Source: Anabaena minutissima FACHB-250
GTDB lineage: Bacteria; Cyanobacteriota; Cyanobacteriia; Cyanobacteriales; Nostocaceae
DNA length: 64,000 bases
Reading direction: 5' to 3'
NCBI RefSeq assembly: GCF_014697125.1
Contig: NZ_JACJRG010000020.1
Location: 1 to 64,000, forward strand
Below, piece by piece: positions 1-8,285 of this stretch (positions are counted from its first letter, which is position 1; every line of letters begins with the position of its first letter). The notes under the pieces were generated by a model. The model did not search any database. It had not been told where the DNA came from and worked only from the letters and a program-made list of their open reading frames with translations. Made by a program: the position numbers and the translations under genes.

Positions 1-224
1 ACTGTCAGGAAGTTTGCCCCTTCTAGGTATGATGAGGCTAGTCCGTGGGTGTACCAGGAGGTGACGAAGGTTGTGCCGGTTAGCCAACCGCCTAGTGCGA
101 GGAAGGCGCAGGGAAATAATAATACTCCTGACCAGCCTACGAATACGAAGCGATCGCGCTTTAACCAGTCGTCTAGTACGTCAAACCACCCTCTACTGGG
201 GGCGCGTCCTACTGCGATGGTCAT
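1..224 (-). CDS. psbD: Photosystem II D2 protein, 5' part only (cut by window edge)
   Basis: D2 is the photosystem II reaction-centre subunit that pairs with D1 in the thylakoid membrane and carries part of the electron-transfer chain. The first 74 codons are present. They begin [20 protein letters not shown] and continue through the segment [20 protein letters not shown] to the edge, which matches the very conserved D2 N-terminus and first membrane helix. The ATG is preceded by GAGGA in a purine-rich leader. The rest of the gene, and by cyanobacterial habit probably an overlapping psbC, lies to the left of the window. The identification is secure. Which psbD copy this is cannot be told. Confidence 0.95.
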   Translation of the reverse strand, partial: [74 protein letters not shown]

Positions 225-732
225 CTAACTAAATCCTCTTTTACTAAAATTGCAACGTTTCTAAGCAGAACTTTCTGGGAATTCCATCCTTTAAGCGACT
301 GCCGCGAGGAAATAACGTTTTTTTTGACAATCTCAGCAGCTTATAATTGCTGAGTTTCTGAGATTTGACTACTTCTTCAAGCCGACATTTCTCAGGGTTA
401 TGTCGTTACACGTACCATGAGCTAGTTACCTAGCTTGTGGTAACTTAATGCTTCTTAACTTATCACATTGTTGGGGTTTTCGCTCAACCCACCTAGGGAA
501 ATCAAGTATTTAACATGAACCTACTTAATACTATGAATATCAGAATTTTTACAATCTGACACAACTTTTCTCAGAAATCTTATTACAGGTGATAGGTGAC
601 AGGAGACAGGGGATAGATGATGGGTGACAGGATAGGAGGAGAAGCAAAGGGAGAAAATTTAACTTGCAAGACATCCTGGTAAAATGGCAGACTTTTAATT
701 AAAGGCAAGCACTTACAGGCCAAGGTAGTTCA
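225..732. promoter_or_regulatory. Divergent control region between psbD and ycf4
   Basis: About 500 bases without a gene separate the two divergently read photosystem genes, so both promoters must lie here. The psbD side contains a stem (332-338 with 348-354, CTCAGCA/TGCTGAG) that would fall in the psbD 5' leader. The ycf4 side (about 588-650) carries degenerate heptamers of the GGTGACAGG/GGGATAG kind, a short tandem repeat type common between genes in this window. I cannot assign -10 or -35 boxes with confidence. Confidence 0.5.
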
Positions 733-1302
733 ATGACTGGATCAACAACAGTTAACAAAGGCGATCGCCTTCTCCATCAAAAAGTTCTCGGTTCTCGTAG
801 GTTTAGCAACTACTGGTGGGCAACTATCGTGACGATGGGAGCTACAGGCTTTTTATTGGCAGGGATATCGAGTTATTTAAACGTAAATTTTCTCATAGTT
901 ACCGATCCAACTCAATTGGTATTTTTCCCCCAGGGTTTGGTAATGGGGTTATATGGTTCGGCTGGCTTACTTTTAGCATCGTACCTATGGCTGTCTATCC
1001 TCTGGGACTTAGGGGGCGGCTACAATGATTTCAATAGAGAAACTGGCTACCTCAAAATCTTTCGTTGGGGATTTCCTGGCAAAAATCGCCGGATTGAAAT
1101 TGATTCCCGCATCCAAGACGTACAATCTGTACAAATAGATATTAAAGAAGGTCTTAATCCTCGTCGTGCGTTGTATCTCCGTCTTAAAGGTCGCCGAGAC
1201 ATCCCCCTAACACGGGTAGGACAACCTTTGTCATTAGCAGAGTTAGAAACTCAAGGCGCAGAGTTAGCCCGCTTTTTAGAAGTACCGTTGGAAGGATTGT
1301 AG
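733..1302 (+). CDS. ycf4: Photosystem I assembly protein Ycf4
   Basis: Ycf4 is a thylakoid membrane protein that helps assemble photosystem I. The 189-residue product has the usual family length. It has two hydrophobic segments near residues 30-50 and 65-90, then a soluble C-terminal part with the family sequences WDLGGGYNDF and FRWGFPGKNRRI and the basic stretch KEGLNPRRALYLRLKGRRDIPLTR (split here only by description). It is divergent from psbD, so two photosystem genes share one upstream region. The start ATG follows a HIP1-containing leader without a strong ribosome site. No defect is seen. Confidence 0.95.
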   Translation: MTGSTTVNKGDRLLHQKVLGSRRFSNYWWATIVTMGATGFLLAGISSYLNVNFLIVTDPTQLVFFPQGLVMGLYGSAGLLLASYLWLSILWDLGGGYNDFNRETGYLKIFRWGFPGKNRRIEIDSRIQDVQSVQIDIKEGLNPRRALYLRLKGRRDIPLTRVGQPLSLAELETQGAELARFLEVPLEGL

Positions 1303-1417
1303 GAGCAGAGGGGTAGAGGGGTAGAGGAGACAAGATAGAATTCAGTTTTCATCCCTATTCCCCATTCCCCGTTCTCTAAAAGAGGCTAAGATACACTGGT
1401 TGAGTCAGTAATTAGCA

Positions 1418-2200
1418 ATGCGGTTAAAAGTTTCACAATTCTTGGTTGCATTTTTGATAGTCGGTGCTTTGATGTTGGGCGGCTGTTCTACACAGCAGGC
1501 TAATTCTAATTCTTCGCCAACATCAACAGCGACCGAGACAACCACGACAACTACTACTACTGAAGCAACATCTGTATCAGATACCATAAGTGAGAGTATT
1601 CCGGGAATGAAAGATTTACCACGTCTTGAAGGTAAAGCTACGGTGGTGATGACAGTTAATGGCTCACCAATTACCATCGAAGTAGACGGTACAAATGCCC
1701 CTATCACATCTGGCAACTTTGTTGATTTGGTGCAGAAGGGTGTATACGACGGTACTGTTTTTCATCGGGTTGTACGCCAACCTCAACCTTTTGTAGTCCA
1801 AGGTGGCGATCCCCAAAGTAAAGATCCCAAAGTTCCAGTAGATAGACTGGGAACAGGCGGCTACATTGATGCAAAAACTAATAGTGAGCGTCGTATCCCC
1901 TTAGAAATTAAGCCAGAAGGGGAGTCCAGCCCAATTTACAGTAAGACATTGGAAATGGCCCGTGTAACGAAACCACCAGAGTTACAGCATAAACTAGGTG
2001 CAGTAGCAATGGCGCGATCGCAGCCACCAGATTCTGCTTCCTCTCAGTTTTACTTTGCTTTAGCAAATTTAGGATTTTTAGATGGTAACTATGCCGTATT
2101 CGGTTATGTTACCGACGGTTTTGATGTAGTTAACAAAATTCAGCAAGGCGATCGCATTGACTCTGCTAAAGTCACTCAAGGCAGTGAGAATTTAAAATAG
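1418..2200 (+). CDS. Cyclophilin-type peptidyl-prolyl isomerase, lipoprotein
   Basis: This is a predicted periplasmic or thylakoid-lumen prolyl isomerase anchored by lipid. Residues 1-25 form a lipoprotein signal ending in the lipobox LGGC. A low-complexity linker rich in Ser and Thr (about residues 26-55, with a run of eight Thr) follows. The cyclophilin domain covers about residues 65-258 and shows NFVDLVQKGVYDGTVFHRV, FVVQGGDP, and the later motif SSQFYFALANLGFLDGNYAV with the FGYVTDG ending. The insert between these blocks is longer than in classic cyclophilins, as is common in cyanobacterial members. It stands alone between ycf4 and a ketoacyl synthase, and the downstream spacer has GGGGATT-type heptamers. 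The family call is firm; the substrate is unknown. Confidence 0.9.
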   Translation: MRLKVSQFLVAFLIVGALMLGGCSTQQANSNSSPTSTATETTTTTTTTEATSVSDTISESIPGMKDLPRLEGKATVVMTVNGSPITIEVDGTNAPITSGNFVDLVQKGVYDGTVFHRVVRQPQPFVVQGGDPQSKDPKVPVDRLGTGGYIDAKTNSERRIPLEIKPEGESSPIYSKTLEMARVTKPPELQHKLGAVAMARSQPPDSASSQFYFALANLGFLDGNYAVFGYVTDGFDVVNKIQQGDRIDSAKVTQGSENLK

Positions 2201-2260
2201 GGACTGGGGATTGGGGATTGGAGATTGGAGATTGGGGATAAGGGGTAATGAGGATGAAAA
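2201..2260 (+). repeat. Short tandem heptamer repeats
   Basis: The spacer after the cyclophilin gene consists of variants of GGGGATTG/GGAGATTG repeated about five times. This is the short tandemly repeated type usual in Nostocales intergenic DNA. No function is known. Confidence 0.6.
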
Positions 2261-2299
2261 CTAAATGCTACCTTGTCTCCTCTGATTCTCTGCTCCAAA

Positions 2300-3463
2300 A
2301 TGGTTGAAGTTGTTGTTACTGGTATTGGTTTAGTTTCCGCTTTGGGTAAGAGCCTAGAGGATAGTTGGCGACAATTAATTGTTGGGAAGTCTGGAATTAG
2401 CCTGTATCAGCCTTTTTCAGAACTTGCGCCACTACCTCTAGGCTTGATTAGTCAGACACCCGCAAAATTGAGAATATTGACCCAGCAGGTTGTAGATGCG
2501 GCAATGAAAGATGCCGGTTTATTGACAAATTTACCTGATTGTGCTGTGATTATTGGTTCAAGTCGTAGCCATCAAGCATCGTGGGAAAATTTAGCAAGGA
2601 ATATGTATGCAAAATATCCTAGCCAATTCCCCCATACAGGAGAAAAATTAGAGGATTGGTTAGAGATTTTACCCCATATGAATGCGATCGCATCTGCCAG
2701 ACAGATTGGTGCGACTGGCACAGTTTTAGCACCGATGGCTGCTTGTGCTACAGGGATTTGGGCGATTTCTCAGGCAGCATTTTTGATTCAAACAGGGCAA
2801 TTTCAAAGAGCGATCGCAGGGGCTGTAGAAGCACCGATTACACCCTTGACGATATCAGGGTTTCAACAGATGGGTGCTTTAGCCAAAACTGGTGCTTACC
2901 CTTTTGATTTACACCGTGAAGGCTTAGTATTGGGTGAAGGGGCGGCTATATTTGTTTTAGAATCAAAAGAATTAGCCCAACAGCGTCAAGCAAAGATTTA
3001 TGGTCAAGTTTTGGGTTTTGGCTTAACTACAGACGCATATCATACCAATCAGCCAGACTTGGAAGGTAGGGGAGCGATCGCAGCTATCAAACAAGCTTTA
3101 AAACGCAGTGATCTACAACCCCATGAGATAGATTACATTCATGCTCACGGGACAGCTACCCAGCTAAATGACCGTATAGAAAGCATAGTCATAGAAAAAC
3201 TATTTCCCCATCAAGTAGCAATTAGTTCAACTAAAGGGGCGACAGGTCATACCCTAGGCGCGTCAGGAGCATTGGGGGTAGCTTTCACATTGTTAGCTAT
3301 AAAACATAATATCTTGCCACCCACTATAGGATTTAATCAACCAGAATTTGATCTAAACATAGTCAGGACTGCATATAAAACTAACATTCAGCAAGCATTA
3401 TGTTTGAGTTTTGGCTTTGGTGGACAGAATGCAGTTGTTGTGTTGGGTCAATCGACACTTTAG
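2300..3463 (+). CDS. Beta-ketoacyl-ACP synthase (FabF/KAS II-like), stand-alone
   Basis: This is a condensing enzyme of the thiolase fold that extends an acyl chain on an acyl carrier protein. The 387-residue product has the catalytic triad: Cys149 in AACATGIWA, His283 in HAHGTATQLNDRIE and His317 in GATGHTLGASGALG, with the glycine-rich ending SLSFGFGGQNAVVVLG. I chose the ATG at 2300 (MVEVVVTGIGLVSALG) because the conserved N-terminus begins there; an upstream in-frame start at 2273 would add nine residues that look unlike the family. It is shorter than house-keeping FabF (about 415) and no acpP or fabD is nearby, so it may serve a special lipid or ketide rather than bulk fatty acid synthesis. 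Confidence 0.85.
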   Translation: MVEVVVTGIGLVSALGKSLEDSWRQLIVGKSGISLYQPFSELAPLPLGLISQTPAKLRILTQQVVDAAMKDAGLLTNLPDCAVIIGSSRSHQASWENLARNMYAKYPSQFPHTGEKLEDWLEILPHMNAIASARQIGATGTVLAPMAACATGIWAISQAAFLIQTGQFQRAIAGAVEAPITPLTISGFQQMGALAKTGAYPFDLHREGLVLGEGAAIFVLESKELAQQRQAKIYGQVLGFGLTTDAYHTNQPDLEGRGAIAAIKQALKRSDLQPHEIDYIHAHGTATQLNDRIESIVIEKLFPHQVAISSTKGATGHTLGASGALGVAFTLLAIKHNILPPTIGFNQPEFDLNIVRTAYKTNIQQALCLSFGFGGQNAVVVLGQSTL

Positions 3464-3546
3464 CTTTATTTTTGGCCATATAAAACTTAGACTTTAAGAA
3501 ATCGATATGATAGAAAAGTCGATAAAACTTAAAAAATATTCACCAA

Positions 3547-4941
3547 ATGCTGATTCACTCCTCTGGCTTATCCAAGAAGGTCAAGGACTCAATAAAAGAG
3601 AAAATCTTCTTCGGTAATGAACCTAGTGCCGAGTTAATCGCCATTCTTACCGTTTACTTTGTCCAAGGAATTTTGGGGTTGGCGCGTTTAGCCGTCAGTT
3701 TTTTCCTTAAGGATGAATTGTCACTGAGTCCTGTACAGGTATCGTCACTATTGGGAATTGTCGCCTTACCTTGGATTATCAAACCACTGTTTGGCTTTCT
3801 CTCTGATGGTTTACCTATATTTGGCTATCGTCGTCGGCCATACTTAGTGCTATCGGGGATACTAGGTGCTATATCCTGGGTAAGTTTAGCGACTGTAGTT
3901 CATGATAGATGGGCGGCTACAGTAGCGATCGCACTCGGTTCTCTCTCCGTTGCCGTTAGTGATGTGATCGTTGACTCGTTAGTTGTGGAAAGAGCCAGGG
4001 TAGAATCACAAGCCGATGCCGGTTCGTTACAATCATTATGTTGGGGTGCTTCCGCATTAGGCGGCTTAATCACAGCCTATTTTAGTGGACTGCTCCTGGA
4101 ACACTTTACAACCCGTACTGTATTCTGGATTACTGCTACATTCCCTTTGATTGTTTCAGGTGTAGCTTGGTTGATTGCTGAATCGCCTGTTAGCAAAGAC
4201 GCTAAGGATAAAACCAATACTCTCAGTATCAAGTATCAAATAGGACAACTACGTCAAGCCATTACCCAAAAAACTATTTGGCTACCAACAGCATTTGTCT
4301 TTATCTGGCAAGCTACCCCAACAGCCGATGCAGCCTTTTTCTTCTTCAGCACCAACGAACTCCACTTTGAACCAGAATTTTTGGGGCGAGTGCGGTTAGT
4401 GACAAGTTTCGCTGCTTTAATTGGAGTTTGGATTTTTCAACGCTTCTTAAAAAGTGTTCCCTTCCGCATAATTTTTGGTTGGAGTACAGTCATCTCCGCC
4501 GTCTTGGGAATGACAATGCTGCTGTTAGTGACACACACAAATCGAGCTTTAGGCATAGATGACCACTGGTTTAGCCTGGGTGATAGCTTGGTTCTGACGG
4601 TTATGGGACAAATTGCCTATATGCCTGTGTTAGTCTTAGCAGCGCGACTTTGCCCACCAGGAGTAGAAGCCAGTCTATTTGCATTGTTGATGTCAGTATC
4701 GAATTTAGCCGGCATGGTTTCCTACGAGTTCGGAGCTATTATTATGCACTGGCTAGGAATCACCGAAAGCAATTTTGATTCCCTTTGGTTCTTGGTGCTG
4801 ATTACTAATCTCAGCACCTTACTACCATTGCCTTTTCTCAACTGGCTACCTGCTGATGATTCACAAGCAGAACCAGAAATAATATCCAACTTGATGTCAG
4901 AAATAATGCTGCGAGAACCTGAATCAGAAACAGTTGAATGA
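3547..4941 (+). CDS. Folate/biopterin (BT1) family transporter, MFS type
   Basis: This is a 464-residue polytopic membrane protein with about twelve hydrophobic segments. The family signature near residue 95 reads SDGLPIFGYRRRPYLVLSG, typical of the BT1/FBT group that includes plant chloroplast and cyanobacterial folate carriers. It probably moves a pterin or folate across the inner membrane, but the substrate is inferred from family only. The first 30 residues are hydrophilic, as expected before helix 1. The gene is monocistronic, with 83 bases upstream and a repeat-filled spacer downstream. Confidence 0.8.
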   Translation: MLIHSSGLSKKVKDSIKEKIFFGNEPSAELIAILTVYFVQGILGLARLAVSFFLKDELSLSPVQVSSLLGIVALPWIIKPLFGFLSDGLPIFGYRRRPYLVLSGILGAISWVSLATVVHDRWAATVAIALGSLSVAVSDVIVDSLVVERARVESQADAGSLQSLCWGASALGGLITAYFSGLLLEHFTTRTVFWITATFPLIVSGVAWLIAESPVSKDAKDKTNTLSIKYQIGQLRQAITQKTIWLPTAFVFIWQATPTADAAFFFFSTNELHFEPEFLGRVRLVTSFAALIGVWIFQRFLKSVPFRIIFGWSTVISAVLGMTMLLLVTHTNRALGIDDHWFSLGDSLVLTVMGQIAYMPVLVLAARLCPPGVEASLFALLMSVSNLAGMVSYEFGAIIMHWLGITESNFDSLWFLVLITNLSTLLPLPFLNWLPADDSQAEPEIISNLMSEIMLREPESETVE

Positions 4942-5216
4942 AAAGTGCTGAGTTCCGAGTGCTGAGTGAAAATACCGCTTACAATTGGGCGTGGCTTTTA
5001 CCGTAGTACAGAAATACTGAGTACTTCTTAAATTTACTCAGCACAGGCTAAACGCCGCGCTATCGCTCTAAGCGCAGCTATGCCCACAGGGCTTTACAGC
5101 ACTCAGTAGTTGGTAAAAAATATTCAAAACTCGAAAATCAAAACTCGAAAATCAAAACTCAAAACTCAAAACTCAAAACTCAAAACTCAATACTCAGCAC
5201 TCAGCACTAAAATAAT
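4942..5216. repeat. Spacer with AAAACTC heptamer array
   Basis: From about 5126 to 5207 the sequence is an array of AAAACTC units (partly GAAAATC), ending in TACTCAGCAC/TCAGCAC variants. It abuts the start codon of the carotenoid oxygenase at 5217. The first half (5041-5100) holds a GC-rich hairpin-like piece related to dispersed Nostoc repeats. The array leaves little room for a standard ribosome site. Confidence 0.7.
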
Positions 5217-6740
5217 ATGCAGAGTTTTCAAACTCCAGAAACAGCAATTTTAGCAAAATCTTATACTCGTGAAGATTGGGAGGGAGGATACGAATCTCTT
5301 AACCAAGAGTTTGATTATTGGATTGATGAGGTAGAAGGAGAAATCCCCCAAGAACTACAAGGCACATTGTTTAGAAATGGGCCAGGATTACTTGATGTCA
5401 ACGGTCAGCGTATTCATCATCCTTTTGATGGTGATGGGATGATTAGCCGCATTACTTTTATCAATGGTCGCGCCCATTTTTGTAATAAATTTGTTCGTAC
5501 AGAAGGCTATTTAGCAGAACAAAAAGCCGGGAAAATCCTCTATCGTGGTGTATTTGGTACTCAAAAGCAAGGGGGTTGGTTAGCTAATATATTCGATTTC
5601 AAAATTAAGAATATTGCTAACACCAACGTTATCTATTGGGGTGATAAACTTTTGGCTTTATGGGAAGCTTGTGAACCCCATCTTCTTGATGCTTACACCC
5701 TAGAAACTTTAGGCAAAGAATACTTTAATGGAGTTTTGTCAGAGGGCGAAGCTTTTAGCGCACATCCTCGCATTGACCCTAATTGTATTCAAGATAATGG
5801 CGCACCTTGTTTAGTTAATTTTTCTATTAAACCGGGACTATCTACTACAATTACAATTTTTGAATTAGACCCAACAGGTAAAGTTCTCAGGAAGCAAGCT
5901 CATAGTGTTCCGGGATTTTGTTTTATTCACGATTTTGTCATTACTCCTGATCACTGTATCTTCTTTCAGAACCCTGTCGTTTTTAATCCCATACCTTTCA
6001 CTTTGGGTCTACGCGCAGCTGGGGAATGTATCAAATTCCAGCCAAATCAACCGACGCGAATTATAGTTATTCCTCGCTTTCCAAAAGGGGAAAATACAGG
6101 GGTAAAAATTCTGGAAACACAAGCAGGTTTTGTGTTTCACCACGTTAATGCTTTTGCTCTAGGGCATGAAATTTATGTTGACTCCATTTGCTATGATGCT
6201 TTACCAGAAGTAGAACCAGAAAGCGATTTTCGTCAAGTTGATTTTGATGCGGGTTCTCCTGGTCAAATCTGGCGTTTTCGTCTTAATCTTCAAGATGAGA
6301 CAGTAGAACGCAATTTAATTGAGAGTCGTTGTTGTGAATTTCCCACCATCCATCCTGACCATGTAGGACGCACTTACAAATATATTTATATAGGTGCAGG
6401 TCATGCAGAAACTGGTAATGCACCATTGCAAGCATTACTAAAAATTGATTTAGAGTCTGGAGAAAGACAACTTTGGAGTGCTGCGCCGCGTGGGTTTATG
6501 GGTGAGCCGATTTTTGTACCGCGTCCAGATGCTGAAACAGAAGATGATGGCTGGTTGCTAGCTTTAGTTTATGATGCTGCGCATCATCGCTCAGATGTGG
6601 TGATTTTAGATGCTCGTGATTTAGCAAAAGGTGCGATCGCCTCTGGCGGGGCGAAGCCCATCGCTCGACTACACCTAAAACATCATATCCCCTATGGTCT
6701 ACATGGCAGCTTTACCTCTCAGGTATTCGCGCCTATTTAG
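5217..6740 (+). CDS. Carotenoid oxygenase (apocarotenoid-cleaving type)
   Basis: This is a non-haem iron enzyme that splits a double bond of carotenoids or apocarotenoids with O2. The 507-residue product is a full-length RPE65/CCD-family protein. The four iron-ligand histidines are visible: His183 (FSAHPRIDP), His238 (FCFIHDFVIT), His308 or 309 (VFHHVNAFA) and His496 (YGLHGSF). The first two fall at the same numbers as in the crystallised Synechocystis apocarotenoid oxygenase, which makes retinal, so a similar product is reasonable but not shown. The start at 5217 directly follows a heptamer array. The gene converges with a CYP120-like P450, a likely next step on the retinoid. Confidence 0.88.
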   Translation: MQSFQTPETAILAKSYTREDWEGGYESLNQEFDYWIDEVEGEIPQELQGTLFRNGPGLLDVNGQRIHHPFDGDGMISRITFINGRAHFCNKFVRTEGYLAEQKAGKILYRGVFGTQKQGGWLANIFDFKIKNIANTNVIYWGDKLLALWEACEPHLLDAYTLETLGKEYFNGVLSEGEAFSAHPRIDPNCIQDNGAPCLVNFSIKPGLSTTITIFELDPTGKVLRKQAHSVPGFCFIHDFVITPDHCIFFQNPVVFNPIPFTLGLRAAGECIKFQPNQPTRIIVIPRFPKGENTGVKILETQAGFVFHHVNAFALGHEIYVDSICYDALPEVEPESDFRQVDFDAGSPGQIWRFRLNLQDETVERNLIESRCCEFPTIHPDHVGRTYKYIYIGAGHAETGNAPLQALLKIDLESGERQLWSAAPRGFMGEPIFVPRPDAETEDDGWLLALVYDAAHHRSDVVILDARDLAKGAIASGGAKPIARLHLKHHIPYGLHGSFTSQVFAPI

Positions 6741-6749
6741 CTGAAAGTC

Positions 6750-6776
6750 ACCCCAGTTGATTCAACAAACTGGGGT
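6750..6776. terminator. Hairpin between convergent oxygenase and P450 genes
   Basis: A perfect 9-bp stem, ACCCCAGTT with AACTGGGGT, has a 9-base loop. It lies 10 bases past the oxygenase stop and 26 bases past the P450 stop. No T-run follows, so it may act as a bidirectional roadblock or RNA 3' stabiliser rather than a classical intrinsic terminator. Confidence 0.6.
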
Positions 6777-6801
6777 AATGGTTTAGCCTAATACTCTGAC
6801 C

Positions 6802-8127
6802 CTAAATATGCTGAAAGTTTACCTTTAGCTGATCACGGGGATGAGGTGCGGGAATCATCACCAAATCCAGGTTTTGATCTGGTATTAGTTGCCAATCATA
6901 CTCACGCAGCAAGAGGGCTGCAAACAACTTCATCTCCAACTTGGCGAACTCTCTACCCAAGCATTCACGCACTCCACCACCAAAGGGGAGATAGCTAAAA
7001 GGTTTTGTCTTATTCTCTATGCGTTCTGGACTAAATCTTTGTGGATCAAAGCTTTGAGGGTCAGTATATATATTGCTGTCTTGATGAGTTCCACCAATTT
7101 GATAGAGAACAGACCAACCTTCAGGAATTAAGTAGCCATTGAACTCACATGATTTAATTACATCCCGAAAGCCACCACCCACAGGCGGAATCACGCGCAA
7201 GACTTCCTTAAGTACCTGGTCAAGATAGGTCATCTGATTGAGATGTTCTATAGACAAAGGTTCGGTAATATTTAGCTGCTGTTGTTCTACACGGGCAGTT
7301 GCTAGAATTTCTGGATGCTGGGCTAATAGTAAACAAAAAGAAGCGATCGCTGATGTTAAAGTTTCATGACCAGCAAATAGCAGTAATAGCACTTGGTCTT
7401 TGAGTTCTGGTAAACTCAGGCTATTTCCCTCTTCATCTTTGGCTTGTAACAAGATTCCTAAAGCATCTTCACTAGAACTAGGTTGTTGTTGACGCTGTAG
7501 CACGATCTTTTCAATTTTTGCTAGTAGTTGCTGACGACAACTTAACCCCCGTCCAAACTTAGTCCAGGGTAAGGATATGGGAATTGTAAACAGGCCTTCA
7601 CACCATTCCTCAAACAACTCAGCCAATTGGCGATCGCTGGTTGTATCTGTTCCTATGAGTAATTTACAGGCAACATCAAAAGTATACTGTCTAATTTCGG
7701 GATACCAAGTTAATGTCCCCTGACTCTCCCATTTATGCAAATAAGCCTGAGTAATCTCTGCCATTTTTGTCACATACCCAGCCAAAGCCCTGGGTTGAAA
7801 AGCTTGTGATAACAGCTTACGTCGCTTCTGGTGTATACCTCCTGTCTGTACTGCTAATGATGCTGGGCCTAATAAAGCTTTGGTACTAGCAGGCCAAGTG
7901 GCAGAAAAATATTGATTCTCATTAGTTAGCAGAAAACGATTGGCTTCAAATCCGATCATTAATACCGTAGGACGACCAAACAAATGCGTTTTGAATATCG
8001 ACCCGTATTGCTGCTGTCGCTTTTTAGTAAAATTGGCATCACGTAAAAAGCTAATTGTCTCCCCAATCATAGGCAGACCCAATTTGCCAGGCGGTAAAGG
8101 TGGTTGCTTATTATACTTAATGTTCAT
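6802..8127 (-). CDS. Cytochrome P450, CYP120-like
   Basis: This is a haem monooxygenase of 441 residues. The haem-binding motif FGGGVRECLG places the thiolate ligand at Cys389. The I-helix motif AGHETLTSA, the K-helix ExxR (KEVLRV) and the PERF-like FDPQRFSPER are all intact. The N-terminus PPGKLGLPMIGET has the proline-rich hinge but no membrane anchor, so the protein should be soluble. Synechocystis CYP120A1, which hydroxylates retinoic acid, is the family member I would compare first. The neighbouring carotenoid oxygenase supports a retinoid-type substrate. A redox partner is not encoded nearby. The upstream region is shared with the divergent dehydrogenase. Confidence 0.85.
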   Translation of the reverse strand: MNIKYNKQPPLPPGKLGLPMIGETISFLRDANFTKKRQQQYGSIFKTHLFGRPTVLMIGFEANRFLLTNENQYFSATWPASTKALLGPASLAVQTGGIHQKRRKLLSQAFQPRALAGYVTKMAEITQAYLHKWESQGTLTWYPEIRQYTFDVACKLLIGTDTTSDRQLAELFEEWCEGLFTIPISLPWTKFGRGLSCRQQLLAKIEKIVLQRQQQPSSSEDALGILLQAKDEEGNSLSLPELKDQVLLLLFAGHETLTSAIASFCLLLAQHPEILATARVEQQQLNITEPLSIEHLNQMTYLDQVLKEVLRVIPPVGGGFRDVIKSCEFNGYLIPEGWSVLYQIGGTHQDSNIYTDPQSFDPQRFSPERIENKTKPFSYLPFGGGVRECLGREFAKLEMKLFAALLLREYDWQLIPDQNLDLVMIPAPHPRDQLKVNFQHI

Positions 8128-8184
8128 ATTAATTTCTCCAACTATTTATTAACAATTTTGAACTAAATTGGAGAAAAATAAAAA

Positions 8185-8200
8185 TGTAACAAAAACTACA
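8185..8200. promoter_or_regulatory. Candidate NtcA box TGTA-N8-TACA
   Basis: The 16-base sequence TGTAACAAAAACTACA matches the palindromic consensus of NtcA, the global nitrogen regulator of cyanobacteria. It lies 86 bases before the dehydrogenase ATG and 58 bases before the P450 ATG, so it could serve either gene. The usual 22-base spacing to a TAN3T -10 box is not met on the dehydrogenase side (TAAGCT at 8230 is about 30 away). The match is exact, but its activity is inferred. Confidence 0.5.
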
Positions 8201-8285
8201 AAAAATCTATATTTCCCGAAAACGCGGGATAAGCTAGGCATATATGTATCCGGTTCGCCAAAAACCGCGATTAGGAGAAAATCTT

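Noticed and set aside
1405..1716. Minus-strand frame of 103 codons over the cyclophilin start
   Set aside because: It is the mirror of the Thr-rich linker (poly-Val), has no ribosome site and lies across a secure gene.
5126..5207. Possible CRISPR array
   Set aside because: The units are seven bases without spacers, so these are short tandem repeats, not CRISPR. The same holds for 32893-32946 and 40593-40640.
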